A stretch of DNA of 64,000 nucleotides from Microthrixaceae bacterium (GCA_027493675.1 JAOSKI010000043.1:62001-126000), one strand, 5' to 3'; positions 16,882-28,004 are shown, counted from the first letter of the stretch. The notes: a model not told the origin generated them from the sequence alone. Made by a program: numbers and translations.

Positions 16882-17838
16882 TCATCGGCAGTCCGGGTTC
16901 GCCCATGAGCCCTCAACCACGCGCCCGGTCGCCATGCCGCTCGACTCGGGGTCGGGAACCTTCAGACCCTCGGTCAGGCGGCCACGGCGACGGTCGTTCA
17001 CATATGTGACGGCGAAGACCACCACTGCACAGACGACCACTACGAGGATGAGCCAGTTGAACGCCCCGGACGAGGGTTCCAACAGCTTCAGCGACGAGAC
17101 CAGCAACACCGTGAGCAGCGCCGGGCGCACGTAGCGGTCCGATCCCAGCGACGAGAAGTGCGCACCGACCATGATCGCGGGTATCGAACCGATGAGCACC
17201 GAGCCGATGACCTCGATCTCGGGATCCCTGAAGATCGCGTGACCGACTGCCGCCGCGCCGACCAGCGGCACGGCCTGCACTAGATCGGAGCCGACGAGCT
17301 CCTTGGTCGACAACAGCGGGTAGAGCAGCATCAGCATCACGATGATGAGCGAGCCCGAACCCACCGAGGTGAGCCCCACCATCAACCCGCCGATCGCTCC
17401 CACGAGCAGGGTCGGAACCGGGCCGCACCGCACCGGGACCCATCGGGGTGGTGACCGGGGATCCGCCTCGGCGTGCCGCTATCACCGACTTGGCCACGAT
17501 CGCGGCCGCGGCGACGAGCAGCACTCCGCCGAGGATGTCCTCGATCCGGTCACCCGAGCCCGGACCCCCGAGCAGGCGGTCGATGAGGTCGCGCCGAGGA
17601 ACGCCGTCGGGACCGAACCGACGCAGAGCCACAGCACCAGACGCCAGTTGACCGTGCCACGGCGCACGTGCACGATCCCGCCGAACGGCTTCATGATGAG
17701 GCTGGCGATCACGTCGGAGCTGACCGCTGTGGCCGGGTTGACACCGAAGACGATCACGAGCACCGGCGTCATCAGAGCCCCGCCGCCCATGCCCGTGAGG
17801 CCGATGACGAAGCCCACGATGACGCCGGCGCCGATCAT
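16882..17838 (-). CDS. TauE/SafE (DUF81) family membrane transporter
   Basis: About 318 residues, shifts near 17595 and 17430. The two inverted repeats of the family are visible: AGVIVGFVIGLTGMGGGALM near residue 4 and LLVGAIGGLMVGLTSVGSGS near residue 140, both Gly-rich first helices. Other membrane segments: LILGGVLLVAAAAI-like, SLIIVMLMLLYPLLST, VPLVGAAAVGHAIF, IGSVLIGSIPAIMVG and NWLILVVVVCAVVVFAVTYV. Members export sulfite, sulfonates or related organic anions. C-terminal tail is cytoplasmic and charged. No sulfur gene is adjacent, so the substrate is open. ATG at 17838 begins the first helix. Confidence 0.82.
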
Positions 17839-18155
17839 CGCGGATCAAGGTCCATTCGCTCTCCTACGACGATCTCACCGTTGCTGCCGTGCTCGGAACT
17901 CCACGTCCACCCCTCGGAAACCGATGGCGCGCGCAGGTCGTGCCGATCCTATTGCGAGCCCTGCGCGGGTGAACAGCCCGGGCGGTGCCGACCTCCCCGA
18001 TCACTTGGGAGCACCCGGGTCCGCTCCGGTGAAGACCGTTGCAGGATTCTGCTTGCCAGAAAGCCAACTGTGTAGTTGACTGCACAACGTCACTGACCGG
18101 GGCTCCGGTGACCAGGGCTGAGCGGTCAGGGCATGGACGACGTCCGAGGAGGACC
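17839..18155. other. divergent promoter region upstream of FAD oxidoreductases
   Basis: No gene seen. It separates the minus-strand TauE/SafE gene from the plus-strand FAD oxidoreductase series and holds one clear inverted repeat at 18063-18080. Confidence 0.5.
18063..18080. promoter_or_regulatory. inverted repeat, operator candidate for FAD oxidoreductase series
   Basis: GCCAACT-GTGT-AGTTGAC is an inverted repeat with six of seven arm positions matching, 76 bp upstream of the first FAD oxidoreductase start. It differs from the ACCA-NN-TGGT site found elsewhere, so another regulator may act here. Confidence 0.45.
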
Positions 18156-19899
18156 ATGACCCGCGAAGAGACCTTCGACGTAGTGATCATCGGCGCCGGC
18201 CACAACGGCACCAGCACCGCCGCCTACCTGGCGAAGTCGGGACTCAGCGTCTGCGTGCTCGAAGAACGCCCCGAGTGCGGAGGCGGCCAGGAAACCGCCG
18301 AACCGATCGCAGGCGTGCGGATCCAGCCCCACGCCATCGCCAACTACGGCGGCTCGGCCCCCGGGTGGGAGCAGCTCGAGCTGTGGAAGTACGGATTCCG
18401 CATGGACTGGGATCCCCGCACCGAGGTGGAGCTCAACACCGACCGCTACATCTTCACCCGCGACGGGCTGTCCAAGGTCACCGAGAAGGACATGATGGGC
18501 TGGGCGAAGATCTCCTGCATGCTCGCAGGAAACGACGCCTTCCGCGACCTGATGCGCGCCACGTTCTGGTGCCCGCCGCATCCCCCCGAGGTAGAGCTCG
18601 ACGAGTACAACATCCCGTTCATGCAGGTCTACAAGCAGTACGAGCCCGACGTGTGGACCCGTGAGCTGCTCGAGATGACCATGTTCGACCTGATGGATGA
18701 GTACCTCGACACCGAGCCGTTCAAGGTCACCCAGGCCTACATCGCTCTCAGCTCGGGCGCACACGGCCACATGGAGGGAGTCGCCATCCCCGCGATGTGC
18801 AGCTCCGCAACCGTGATGCCACCAGCGATCGCCAAGCCCGTGGCGGCACGGGGCAACATGCACGGCTACTTCCACGCTCTGTTCCGGTGCGCCACGGCCC
18901 ACGGCGCGGTGTTCCGCGCGTGCTGCCCGGTGGAGGAGATCATCATCTCCAACGGCCGGGCCACCGGCGTGCGCATCAGCGACGACTCCACCTACGGCCC
19001 CAAGGTGATCCACGCCCGAAAGGCGGTGATCAGCGCAGCGCACATCAAGCACACGTTCCTCAACATGATCGGCCCGCGCCACCTCGACGCCGGCTTCCTG
19101 CAGCGCATCAAGGACCTGAGCCTCAAAGGCGGCAGCCTGTTCATGTCGCACTACCTCACCCACGAGGAGTTCCGCTACCGCGAGAAGTACCGCCTGCCGC
19201 CTCCCAACGACCAGTTCACCGGTGCGTTCTTCAACATGGAGTCGCGCGAGATCTACTTCAAGAACGTCGAGAACGTGCTCGGTCGCCAGGAGAACCTCAC
19301 TCTGTCACCCGACGAGGCCATGTGGGGCATGGTGGCGGCGTCGCTGTACGACCCGACCAACCCGCAGTGCACCCGACCGGGCCAGCACATCAACGGCCCG
19401 CTGTGGATGATGGTCCCGACACCCGAGTACAACGTCGACGGCATGGACGCCATGGACAAGGAGAACGAGAAGCAGCGTTGGGCCGAGTTCATGCGGGCGA
19501 GCCTGTCGTGCATCGTGGAGAACCTCGACGACGACAACCTGATCCGCATGTTCACCGACTCCCCTACGAACAGGAGATGCGCAACACCGGCATGCTCGGT
19601 GGATCGTGGTACGGGATCCGCTGCGACCGTGACCAGTGGTGGAACGAACGACCCTGCCCGAGCTCTCACGCAACCGCGTGCCGGGCATCGAGGGGCTCTA
19701 CCTGGCGCACCAGTCGTCGTCGCACCCCGGTGGCCTGTGCCTGATGGCGGTCGCCTACAACCTGATGCACATCCTCATCGAGGACGAGGTGGCCGAACCG
19801 GGCGACTGGTGGTACGCCTCGCCCTGGTACATCCCCACCGAGGGCAAGCGCTCGGCTCACGGATGGAGCGAGGAGCTCGCCCGTTCCGCGGCGGGCTGA
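18156..19899 (+). CDS. FAD-dependent oxidoreductase, phytoene-desaturase/PYROXD2-like (copy 1)
   Basis: About 580 residues. FDVVIIGAGHNGTSTAAYLA is the dinucleotide-binding motif, followed by VLEERPECGGGQETAEPIAG. The middle has ARGNMHGYFHALFRCATAHG, GRATGVRISDDSTYGP and the C-terminal FAD motif LPELSRNRVPGIEGLYLAHQ, then SSHPGGLCLMAVAYN. Shifts near 19565 and 19645. ATG at 18156 with GAGGAGGA ahead. First of three tandem, clearly diverged homologues (20-25 bp motifs conserved), perhaps subunits or successive enzymes. The family desaturates or isomerises isoprenoid or polycyclic lipids with FAD; a role on a terpenoid or steroid-like substrate is an inference. The second copy starts about 105 bp downstream. 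Confidence 0.84.
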
Positions 19900-20005
19900 G
19901 CACTCCCAGCAGACACCTGGGCCAACCCGCGCAACCGCACAGCAACGAACCGATCGAACGAACACCGGCCGGCAGCACGGCCGATCCAAGCGAAGGACAC
20001 CCACG

Positions 20006-21666
20006 ATGCCGAAGGAACTGGTAGGTCGACCCCACCCGCAGAGCTTCTTCTCGGAGTTCCCCATCGAGAGCGAATGGGACGTCGTGGTGATCGGCGCCGG
20101 ACCCAACGGTCTCATCACCGCGGCCTACCTGGCCCGTGCGGGGCTCAAGGTGGCACTCGTCGAGCGCCGCTACGAGATCGGCGGCGGCCTGGCCACCGAG
20201 GAGATCCTGTTCCCCGGGTACTACTCCAACATCCACGCCGTGTACCACATGATGACCGACTTCATGCCGGTGCTGCGCGACTTCGAGCTCAGCCAGCACG
20301 GCGTGGTGTGGATCAAGCCGAACCAGCAGACCTCGATGGTCTTCGAGGACGGCACCTCGCTGCAGCTCACCCGGATGCTCGAGGACACCGTGGACTCGAT
20401 CCACAAGTTCTCCACCCGGGATGCGGTGGCCTTCGGCGAGACCCTGCGCACGTGGCGCAAGGTCGCCCGAGAGATCGTCGCCCCCGCCACCTACATTCCC
20501 CCGATGGCGCCGCTGGACCTCATCGAGGCCATGCAGCGCACCGAGACCGGCGAGCTGCTGCTGGAGCTGAGCGAGCAGAGCCCCTACGAGATCATCACCA
20601 ACACCTTCGAGAACGACCGCGTGCAGGCCCTGATGCTCTACACCACCTGCATGTGGGGTCTCGACCCCCACGAGAGCGGGGTGGGCTTCTTCATACCGCT
20701 GCTGTTTGGACCGGGGGATGAACAAGGCGTACTGCCAGGGCGGGTCCCACAAGCTGGCATCGTCGCTGGCCAGGAGATCATCCACGCCGGCGGCACGATC
20801 CTGGACTCGTCCCAGGTCAACGAGATCACCACCCACGACGGCAGGGTCACAGGTGTGGAGCTGTGGGAGGACGCACCCTCACCAGCGACGTGGTGATATC
20901 CAGCCTCGACCCCGAGACGACGTTCATGGACCTCGTCGGTCCCGAGAACCTGCCCGGCCACCTCAAGGACGACGTGTCGGGCTGGGAGCTCGACAAGTGG
21001 AGCTACACCACGGTGCACGTTGCCACCAACGAGCCACCCGAGTACAACTGCCGTGACCGCTCGGTTCGCGACAGCTTCATGACCATCGTGGGCATCGAGA
21101 GCACCGAGCAGCTCCTCGCCCACTGGCAGGCCGTGCAGTCGGGCACCATCGACATGGACGCGTTCGGTGGCCACACCACCTGGCAGACCCAGTTCGACCC
21201 GCACCTCAGCCGTGTACCGGGCAAGCACGTGTCGTTCTTCCAGATGCACGCCCCCTACGGCATCGCGGGCGGCTGGGAGGAGCGCCGCCCCGAGATCGAG
21301 GCGGCGATGCTGGAGAAGTGGCGCAGGGTGGCTCCCAACATGGGCGGCGACAACATCCTGATGACCGCCACCGAGACTCCCGAGGACATCGAGATCCGCA
21401 TGCCCAACATGCGCCGGGGATCGATCAAGCACGGCGACTACAACCCGCTGCAGCTCGGCGCCTACAGGCCAAACCAGGACTGTTCGGGCACCGACACCCC
21501 GATCGAGGGACTCTACGTGTGCGGTGCCTCCACCTATCCGGGTGGCCTGGTCATCGGCGGGCCGGGTTACCTGGCGGCCAACAAGGTGGCCGACGACCTC
21601 GGGGTGGAGCGCTGGTGGACACCCACGCCTGAGATGCAGCGCTACACCGAGACCTACCTGGACTAG
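20006..21666 (+). CDS. FAD-dependent oxidoreductase, phytoene-desaturase-like (copy 2)
   Basis: About 553 residues, shifts near 20715 and 20865. WDVVVIGAGPNGLITAAYLA then LVERRYEIGGGLATEEILFP; middle segment YCQGGSHKLASSLAQEIIHA and DGRVTGVELWDGR; ending PIEGLYVCGASTYPGGLVIG, then GPGYLAANKVADDLG, the FAD-contact Gly-rich tail. Starts ATG with GAAGGA ahead. Shares with its neighbours the layout of a carotenoid-desaturase-type flavin fold, but overall sequence is distinct, so this is not a simple recent duplicate. Co-directional with copies 1 and 3 (45 bp to copy 3). Confidence 0.85.
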
Positions 21667-21710
21667 CCACATCCGGCCGTTGCCAACCACCTCCCTCGCG
21701 AGGAGACAAC

Positions 21711-23433
21711 ATGCGTGACTACGACGCCATCATCATCGGTGGCGGGATCAACGGCCTGACAACCGCCGCGTACCTCGCCAAGGCCGGCCTGTCGGTGGGG
21801 GTCTTCGAGGCCCGCGGCCAGTGCGGCGCCCACTGCGACACCGTGGAGCTGGGCATGCCCGGATACCTCCACAACACCCACGCGGTGTGGCTCGTACCGG
21901 CGATGAGCCCGGCGATGGAGGACCTCGGCCTCGAACAGCTCGGGCTGCACCTGCGCGGCACCGACGTGTTGTTCGCCAAGACGTTCTCCTCGGGGACCAA
22001 CGTGGTGCAGGCACTCGACCCCGCGGTCACCGACGCGAGCCTCGCCGCAGCCTCCGAACACGACGCCGCGGTGCAGGCCACGATCGCCGGCTACCTCGGC
22101 GAGCACCTCGAAGAGACGCTGGACATGAGCCGAAGCCTTCTGTACGGCCCACCCACCGCAGCGTCGCTGGACCGCCTCGCCGCGTTCGACGAAGGCCTGC
22201 TGTCACGCCTGGGCCTGCCGCTCAGCGGCGACGACGTGCTGCGCATGACCGGCCTGGAGCTGCTCGACATGCTCTTCGAGTCCGAGGAGGTGCGCACCAC
22301 CCCCGCCGCCCTGGGGGAGTTCACGGGCCAGTGGCCCAACAACCGCCGGTTCGGAGCGCTCGCACTCAGCCTGTCGGGGCTCCAGCCCATGGCGGTGCAC
22401 ACCGCACGCGGTGGTTCACACGCCATGACCCACGCCCTGGTGAAGTGCGTCGCCGCCCACGGCGGTGAGATCTGGACCACCAGGCGGTGGACCGCATCCT
22501 GGTCGAGGACGGCAGGGCCACGGGCATCCGCCTCGGCCCCGACTCGATCTCGCCGGGCGAGGAGATCCGTGCCGGGGTGGTGATCTCGAACCTCACCCTC
22601 GCCCCCACGTTCCTCGACCTCCTCGGCGAGGACGTCATAGGGGCGGACTGGTCACGCCTGGTGAAGCGGTTCAGCTACGACGACCCGCAGCTGCTGTGCG
22701 TCATGTACGCCCTCTCGGGCGACCCGGTCTTCGCATCGGCGGCCCACGACCCGGCCATCCAGCGGTCCTGGGTCGGATACTTCGGTGGGGAGACCCTCGC
22801 CGAGATGGGCCGGGGCTTCACCGACCTCGGCCAGGGGATCATCCCCGACGACATCATGGGTGGCTGGTTCATCCCCACCCGCGCGGATCCCACCCAGGCA
22901 CCACCGGGGTGCCACACCGCGTATGTGTGGGTGAGCGTGCCCCCGCACCCCGGCGCTGGCGCGGCGCGAAGCTGGCGGGATGGGATTCGTGGGTCCACCC
23001 TGCGGATCTTGCCGAGCCGCTGGCGGAGGCGATCACGGACCGACTCGAGCAGTACGCACCCGGGTTCCGCGCCCAGATCGTGGAACGCCACGTGATGACG
23101 CCGCGGCACCAGGAGATGAACAACCCCTCGGCGATCCGGGGGAACATGATCGGCGGAAGCGCGATCCCCGAGCAGTATGCCGAGAACCGTCCGCTGCCGG
23201 GGATCATCACCAGCGGCGCCAGCCGGACGTTCGTCCCGCAGCTCTACATGTCGAACTCGATCCACCCCTACGGCGCCACCCACCTGGCGTCGGGCTACCT
23301 TGCAGCGGTGGAGGTGGCCGAGGACCTCGGGTGCCGCGACGTACCGTGGTGGCGGGCCCAGCCCCTCGACTGGTTCCTGGAGTCGATGGGGCGCCTACCG
23401 ATGAACCTCGGGGTGGATCCACGCTGGTCCTGA
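21711..23433 (+). CDS. FAD-dependent oxidoreductase, phytoene-desaturase-like (copy 3)
   Basis: About 574 residues, shifts near 22480 and 22955. MRDYDAIIIGGGINGLTTAA is the flavin-binding start, then EARGQCGAHCDTVELGMPGY. The middle has HTARGGSHAMTHALVKCVAA and EDGRATGIRLGPDSISPGEE; the end has LYMSNSIHPYGATHLASGYL, then AAVEVAEDLG. Preceded by GCGAGGAGACAAC. Third member of the tandem set; next genes are a DUF1214-like gene and a sulfotransferase in the same direction, probably one transcription unit. A fourth homologue is at 28398-29879 on the other strand. Confidence 0.85.
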
Positions 23434-23509
23434 CCGCACTGAGCGGAACCCGCTCGATGCGGGAGCCGGTGCCATCACGACGGTGCAACCAACCGAAGTG
23501 GAGGACCAC

Positions 23510-24621
23510 GTGAGCGACGACACCGACGAGGCCACGGCCAAGGTGCTGGACGGCCGTGCCTGGGCCGAGTTCTGCGACAACCTGAAGGAGGCCGGCTCGG
23601 TGGTCCTGGCCGAGACCGTCCCGGCGGATCCCCAGGACCGCGCCGAGGGGTTCCGCTACCTCACCCGGCTCACGCGTGCCGCGTTGAACTTCTTCATGGA
23701 GGTGTCGGACCCCGAGGCCCCGGCGTTCACCCAGGCGGTCGACGAGACCATCAAGATGGGCATGGACAACCCCGACAACTGTACCTGGCGACACCGGTGA
23801 AGGGCTCGCTCACCTACCGCATCACCGGCACCCGGGGCACCGTGCACTACCTCGGCTTCGGCTCCCAGGCCGGCGGCTCGCGAAGACCGGCTCGCTCGAC
23901 ACCACCGGGTACCTGGAGGCCTCCGACATGGTGATCGACGACGACGGCCGCTTCGAGATCGTCGCGCCGGTTGAGCGACCACCGGACGCAGCCAACTGGT
24001 TGCCGATGGCCCCCGAGACCTCCATGATCCAGGTGCGTCAGACACGGGTCGACCACCGCAACGAGGTGCTCGCCCAGGTGGGCATCGAGCGGGTCGACGC
24101 CCAGCCCACTCCCCGACCGGTGACACCGCAGCGCCTCGAGCGCTCGCTCGGCGAGGTGGCGTTCTTCGTGCAGGCGACCTCGCAGCTGTTCGCCCAGTGG
24201 ACCGAGGACTTCCGGCGCAGGCCCAACGAGCTGCCCCCGCTTCGACCCCGCGAAGGCCCTCGCCGCCGGCGGCGACCCGAACATCGCCTACTTCCACGGC
24301 TGGTTCGACCTGGCGCCCGACGAGGCCCTGGTGGTCGACCTCACCCCGCCCGAGTGCGACTTCTGGAACTTCCAGCTCGCCAACTACTGGATGGAGAGCC
24401 TCGACTACCGCTACTTCCCGGTGCACCTCAACCGTGGCACCGCCACGTACCGGCCTGACGGGTCCGTGCGGATCGTGGTGTCGGCGACCGACCCCGGGGT
24501 GCCCAACTGGATGGACACTTGCGGCCACCACCACGGCACCATGTGCGTGCGCTGGATCGGAGCCACCGAGCACCCGGTCCCCCACACCGAAGTGGTGAAG
24601 CTCACCGAGGTGCGCCCGTGA
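23510..24621 (+). CDS. DUF1214-like protein
   Basis: About 370 residues, shifts near 23785, 23880 and 24240. Sequence: DGRAWAEFCDNLKEAGSVVL, TRLTRAALNFFMEVSDPEAP, YRITGTRGTVHYLGFGSQAG, then YLEASDMVIDDDGRFEIVAP, and at the end AYFHGWFDLAPDEALVVDLT, FWNFQLANYWMESLDYRYFP and VVSATDPGVPNWMDTCGHHH. The WNFQLANYWMESLDY and DPG-PNW segments are typical of DUF1214-type proteins, whose function is not settled. GTG at 23510 is preferred because GGAGG sits at normal spacing; an earlier GTG (23483) lacks one. The stop overlaps the sulfotransferase start, so the two products are probably made together. Confidence 0.72.
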
Positions 24622-25781
24622 GCACCGGTCCGCCAGTAACGGGGTCCCCCGCCGGCTCCGTGATCGAGGAGCTGCTCGAAGGGGCGCGGGCGGCCACCGG
24701 TCTGGACGACTTCGGCGACGAGTCGTTCCGCGAGGGGGCTCGGAGTGCTGTTGGACACCTACGAGCGCAACGGGTACGACGAGACCGGCCTGAGACAGCG
24801 CCGCAACCGGCTGGCGGGCCTGCTCGCCGAGCGCCTGCGCATCGAGCACGCCTGGGCGGAGCACCCCGAGATCCGCGAGGTGCCGATCACCGCCCCGCTG
24901 TACCTCACCGGCCTGCCCCGCACAGGCACCTCGGCGCTGTTGAACCTCCTGGCCACCGACCCGACGATGCGCCCGATGGCGCTGTGGGAGGGAATCAACC
25001 CCTCCCCCTGCCCGGCAGCCCGGCCAAGGAGGGCGATCCCCGCTACACCGCCATGAAGGAGTTCCTCGACCGCGTATACGAGAAGGACTCCGACTTCGGC
25101 GCCATCCACCACACCACCGCGGACACCCCCGAGGAGTGCGTGCACCTGCTGAACCACACCTTCGCGGATGTGCAGTTCGGCATCGAGGTACTGATGGAGC
25201 CCTACGCCTCCTGGTTCCGCGCGCAGGACCACCGGGTCGCCTACCGCTACTACGCCGACATCCTCCGCATGCTGGCCTGGCAGCGCCCCGGTGGGCGCTT
25301 CCTGCTCAAGTCTCCTGCACACCTGTGGGCGCTCGACATCCTCGTGGAGATGTTCCCCGACTGCTCGATCGTCGTAACCCATCGCGACCCGCTCGAGAGC
25401 GTGGCCTCGTATGCGTCGATGATGGAGTCGCTCATGAACGGACGGACCGTCGACCGCGCGGAGTTGGGCCCGGTGGTGCTCGAGTACCTGGCGGCCAAGA
25501 TGGACCACGCCCTGGCGTGCCGTGAGCGGATCGACCCCGAGCGGATCCTCGACGTGCGCTACAGCGACTTCATCGCCGATCCCGTGGCCACGGTGCGCAG
25601 CATCCACGAGCACTTCGCCCTGCCCGTCGACGACGAGTTGACCCAGGCCTGGCAGGCCCACGTGGATGCGCACCCCCGTGGCGAGCACGGCGAGCACGAC
25701 TACGGCCTCGACGAGTACGGCCTCACCGAGGCGGCAATCCGCGACCGGTTCGCCCACTACCTCACCTCGCGACACCCCTGA
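24618..25781 (+). CDS. sulfotransferase-like protein (PAPS-binding fold)
   Basis: About 388 residues, shifts near 24745 and 25010. YLTGLPRTGTSALLNLLATD is the 5'-phosphosulfate loop of PAPS-dependent sulfotransferases; RFLLKSPAHLWALDILVEMF and VVTHRDPLESVASYASMMES are the region that binds the 3'-phosphate. It ends RFAHYLTSRHP. GTG start at 24618 overlaps the previous stop. Members of this branch (Sulfotransfer_3) are common beside hydrophobic-substrate degradation genes in actinobacteria; the acceptor is unknown. It may sulfate a hydroxylated product of the flavoproteins, but the sequence does not show it. Confidence 0.85.
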   Translation: MSTGPPVTGSPAGSVIEELLEGARAATGLDDFGDESFREGARSAVGHLRAQRVRRDRPETAPQPAGGPARRAPAHRARLGGAPRDPRGADHRPAVPHRPAPHRHLGAVEPPGHRPDDAPDGAVGGNQPLPLPGSPAKEGDPRYTAMKEFLDRVYEKDSDFGAIHHTTADTPEECVHLLNHTFADVQFGIEVLMEPYASWFRAQDHRVAYRYYADILRMLAWQRPGGRFLLKSPAHLWALDILVEMFPDCSIVVTHRDPLESVASYASMMESLMNGRTVDRAELGPVVLEYLAAKMDHALACRERIDPERILDVRYSDFIADPVATVRSIHEHFALPVDDELTQAWQAHVDAHPRGEHGEHDYGLDEYGLTEAAIRDRFAHYLTSRHP

Positions 25782-25879
25782 CCCCGCGTCGCCCCCGAGC
25801 GTGCGTCGCTCCCGAGCGGTCGGGCGCAACCCTTCATCCCCTGACATCCCGCCCCCTATGGCGGCAGATCGTCCGCTCC

Positions 25880-27046
25880 TCAGAACGCTTCGGCGGCCGT
25901 GGGGGCCAGGAGGACGTCGAGGGCCGGCACCGCGGTGATCTTCTCGGTGAGCGCGAAACGATGCCGGCCGCCGTGGACGACATAGAGGTGATCCAGCCTC
26001 AACGACTCGACCGCGGAGTGCATCGACCGGGTGGTAGACGGGGCATCGGTGCGCTTGACCTCGATCCCGATGATCCGGCCGGCGAGCTCTACCCGGAGAT
26101 CGATCTCCGCGCCCGAATGAGTCGACCAGAAGCTGGGCTCGTCGACATCGGGCCGGGACGCAAGGTGTTCGACCACCAGGCCTTCCCAGCTCGCACCTAC
26201 CTTCGGGTGGCGTTCGAGATCGAGACGAGAGTCGATGCCCAACAACCGGTGCAGCAGTCCCGTGTCGCGTATGAACACCCTGGGGGCCCTCACCTGTCGT
26301 TTCGAGATGTTCGCGTGCCACGCCGGGACCTGGCGAACCACCAGTGCGTCGCAGAGGGCGTCGACGTATCTCCGCACCGTCGTCTGTGACACCTCGACGG
26401 AACGGGCGAGCTCGGCGCCGTTCCACCTCTGGGCGTGATAGTGAGCCAGCATCGACCAGAACCGGCGCATCGTGGTGGCCGGGATGCCGAAGCCGAGCGC
26501 CGCGAGATCGCGTTGCACGAAGGTGGCGATGTAGTCGTCACGCCAGCGGTTCGACTCCCGTTCATCGGTGGCCAGGAACGACAACGGAAGCCCTCCCCGC
26601 AGCCACAGGGCATCGAGACCGGCACCACCCACGTCTCCGAGCGTGAACCCGCCGAGCTCGACGAAGGTGACCCGTCCGGCAAGGCTCTCCGAGCTCAACC
26701 CGACGAGGTCCGGCGAGGCGCTGCCCAACACCAGGAATCGTCCGGGCCTGCGATCCTCGTCGACGAGGACCCTGAGGACTCTGAACAGATCCGGGCGGAG
26801 CTGCGCCTCGTCGATGATGATCGTCTGACGCGATCCGGACAGCGCGAGTGTCGGCTCCTGCAACCTGGCGAGATCGCGGGGATCCTCCAAGTCGAAGATG
26901 TTCTCCGGAGGAGGTGCAACCAGCCTGCGGGCCAGTGTCGACTTGCCTGCCTGGCGTGGCCCGGTGAGGAGCACGACGGGTGACCTGCCGAGAGCCTCAC
27001 GCAGGTCACGTTCCGCCTGGGCTCGGACGACGTACACGGCCCCCAC
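25880..27046 (-). CDS. AAA-family ATPase with DUF4143 C-terminus
   Basis: 388 residues, intact. [20 protein letters not shown] is Walker A (GPRQAGKS); [20 protein letters not shown] is Walker [21 protein letters not shown] is sensor 1 in the usual place. After residue 200 come helix-turn-helix-like [20 protein letters not shown] and then DUF4143: [40 protein letters not shown], with the endonuclease-like E-V-K in [11 protein letters not shown]. This family is abundant and mostly of unknown function; some members act in mobile-element or toxin contexts. Start ATG at 27046, next to a 12-bp inverted repeat. Flanked by TA genes, it belongs to a small accessory island. Confidence 0.87.
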   Translation of the reverse strand: MGAVYVVRAQAERDLREALGRSPVVLLTGPRQAGKSTLARRLVAPPPENIFDLEDPRDLARLQEPTLALSGSRQTIIIDEAQLRPDLFRVLRVLVDEDRRPGRFLVLGSASPDLVGLSSESLAGRVTFVELGGFTLGDVGGAGLDALWLRGGLPLSFLATDERESNRWRDDYIATFVQRDLAALGFGIPATTMRRFWSMLAHYHAQRWNGAELARSVEVSQTTVRRYVDALCDALVVRQVPAWHANISKRQVRAPRVFIRDTGLLHRLLGIDSRLDLERHPKVGASWEGLVVEHLASRPDVDEPSFWSTHSGAEIDLRVELAGRIIGIEVKRTDAPSTTRSMHSAVESLRLDHLYVVHGGRHRFALTEKITAVPALDVLLAPTAAEAF

Positions 27047-27051
27047 ACTAT

Positions 27052-27088
27052 CATTGAAGATCCTCCATGCGACGGTGGATCTTCAATG
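27052..27088. promoter_or_regulatory. 12-bp inverted repeat upstream of AAA/DUF4143 gene
   Basis: CATTGAAGATCC (27052-27063) and GGATCTTCAATG (27077-27088) are perfect complements with a 13-bp spacer. The site begins six bases upstream of the ATPase start, so binding or a hairpin there could control it, or could block translation of the leader. Confidence 0.6.
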
Positions 27089-27322
27089 TCCATTCACATG
27101 GCGATGCTCAGCACAAAGGGACACCGGCGAGAACGTCATAGTCCCGTCTTCGGATGGGTCAACCGTATGCACCTTGTGCGCCCAGCCAATGGCCGGTGAG
27201 TCCGTCCAGTGAGACAGCCAGCACGCTTGGACCCACGCAAGATCCGACAGTGCCCTGTGCGGGAGCAGACGTCATCTGTACGTTGTCCCCTGCCCCGGAT
27301 GTTGCAGACGGCCCCAAGTCAT

Positions 27323-27339
27323 ATGTACGATTCGTACAT
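27323..27339. promoter_or_regulatory. palindromic operator overlapping the antitoxin start
   Basis: ATGTACGA-T-TCGTACAT is a perfect 8-bp inverted repeat that reaches into the ATG at 27338 of the antitoxin gene. No Shine-Dalgarno is visible, so the mRNA may be leaderless and the operator would lie over the transcription start. Confidence 0.6.
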
Positions 27340-27625
27340 GAATGAAGTCGCGGTGAGCGATGCCCGCAACCGACTGGCCGAAGTGATCGAGGAGTCTCGC
27401 AACTCAGGAGAGCCGGTGTCGGTTACGCGGCGCGGACGACGCGTGGCAGTCATCATCGACGCCGACGCGTTCGATCATCTCGTCGAAACCGCCGACAACG
27501 TCGACGATCGCCGAGATCTCGACGCGGCCCGGACCGACGACGACTACGTCCCATGGGATGAGGTGAAGGCGATGCTAGGGCCTCGAGTGAGCCGCTACAG
27601 GGTCGAGATCGCCCGGGCGCGGTGA
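27338..27625 (+). CDS. Phd/YefM-type antitoxin (RelB-like)
   Basis: MNEVAVSDARNRLAEVIEES, then EPVSVTRRGRRVAVIIDADA form the Phd/YefM DNA-binding domain; FDHLVETADNVDDRRDLDAA and DDDYVPWDEVKAMLG are the toxin-binding part. In the sequence as given the frame runs on to 27625 through SRYRVEIARAR, which looks like the N-terminus of the toxin; the true stop is probably near 27583 and was lost by an indel. Paired with the RelE-like gene that follows. Confidence 0.82.
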   Translation: MNEVAVSDARNRLAEVIEESRNSGEPVSVTRRGRRVAVIIDADAFDHLVETADNVDDRRDLDAARTDDDYVPWDEVKAMLGPRVSRYRVEIARAR

Positions 27626-27852
27626 AGTCGATCGCCAAGCTACCCCGCCAAGAACAGCGAAGGATCCAGGTGGCGATCGACTTGCTCGCCGACGAACCTC
27701 GACCGCCGGGTTGCACCAAACTCACCGGCGAGGACGCTGTGTACCGGGTCCGCATCGGCGACTACCGGATCCTCTATGAGGTCATCGACGATCGCCTGCT
27801 AATCCACGTTGTACGCATCGGCCATCGCCGTGACGTATACCGAGACCGCTGA
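27587..27852 (+). CDS. RelE/ParE-type toxin, N-terminus frameshifted
   Basis: If the frame is shifted by one base near 27620, a GTG at 27587 gives SRYRVEIARA then KSIAKLPRQEQRRIQVAIDL, TKLTGEDAVYRVRIGDYRIL and YEVIDDRLLIHVVRIGHRRD, ending VYRDR, a full RelE-fold toxin of about 88 residues. A shorter product from the GTG at 27622 (76 aa) would lack the first strand. RelE toxins cleave ribosome-bound mRNA; YRVRIGDYRILYEV and GHRRDVY are family signatures. Confidence 0.8.
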
Positions 27853-28004
27853 GCACGATCAGAACATCACGCCCCAATCCTTCGCCGACCAGTGCACAAC
27901 CGGCATAGTGATCGAGCGACAATGACGTGTGCGATCAGAGAGACCCGGGTTCGGCGGGGTGGGGTTGTTCCTCCTGACATCCCACTGAAGCCACCCGAGC
28001 CCAT

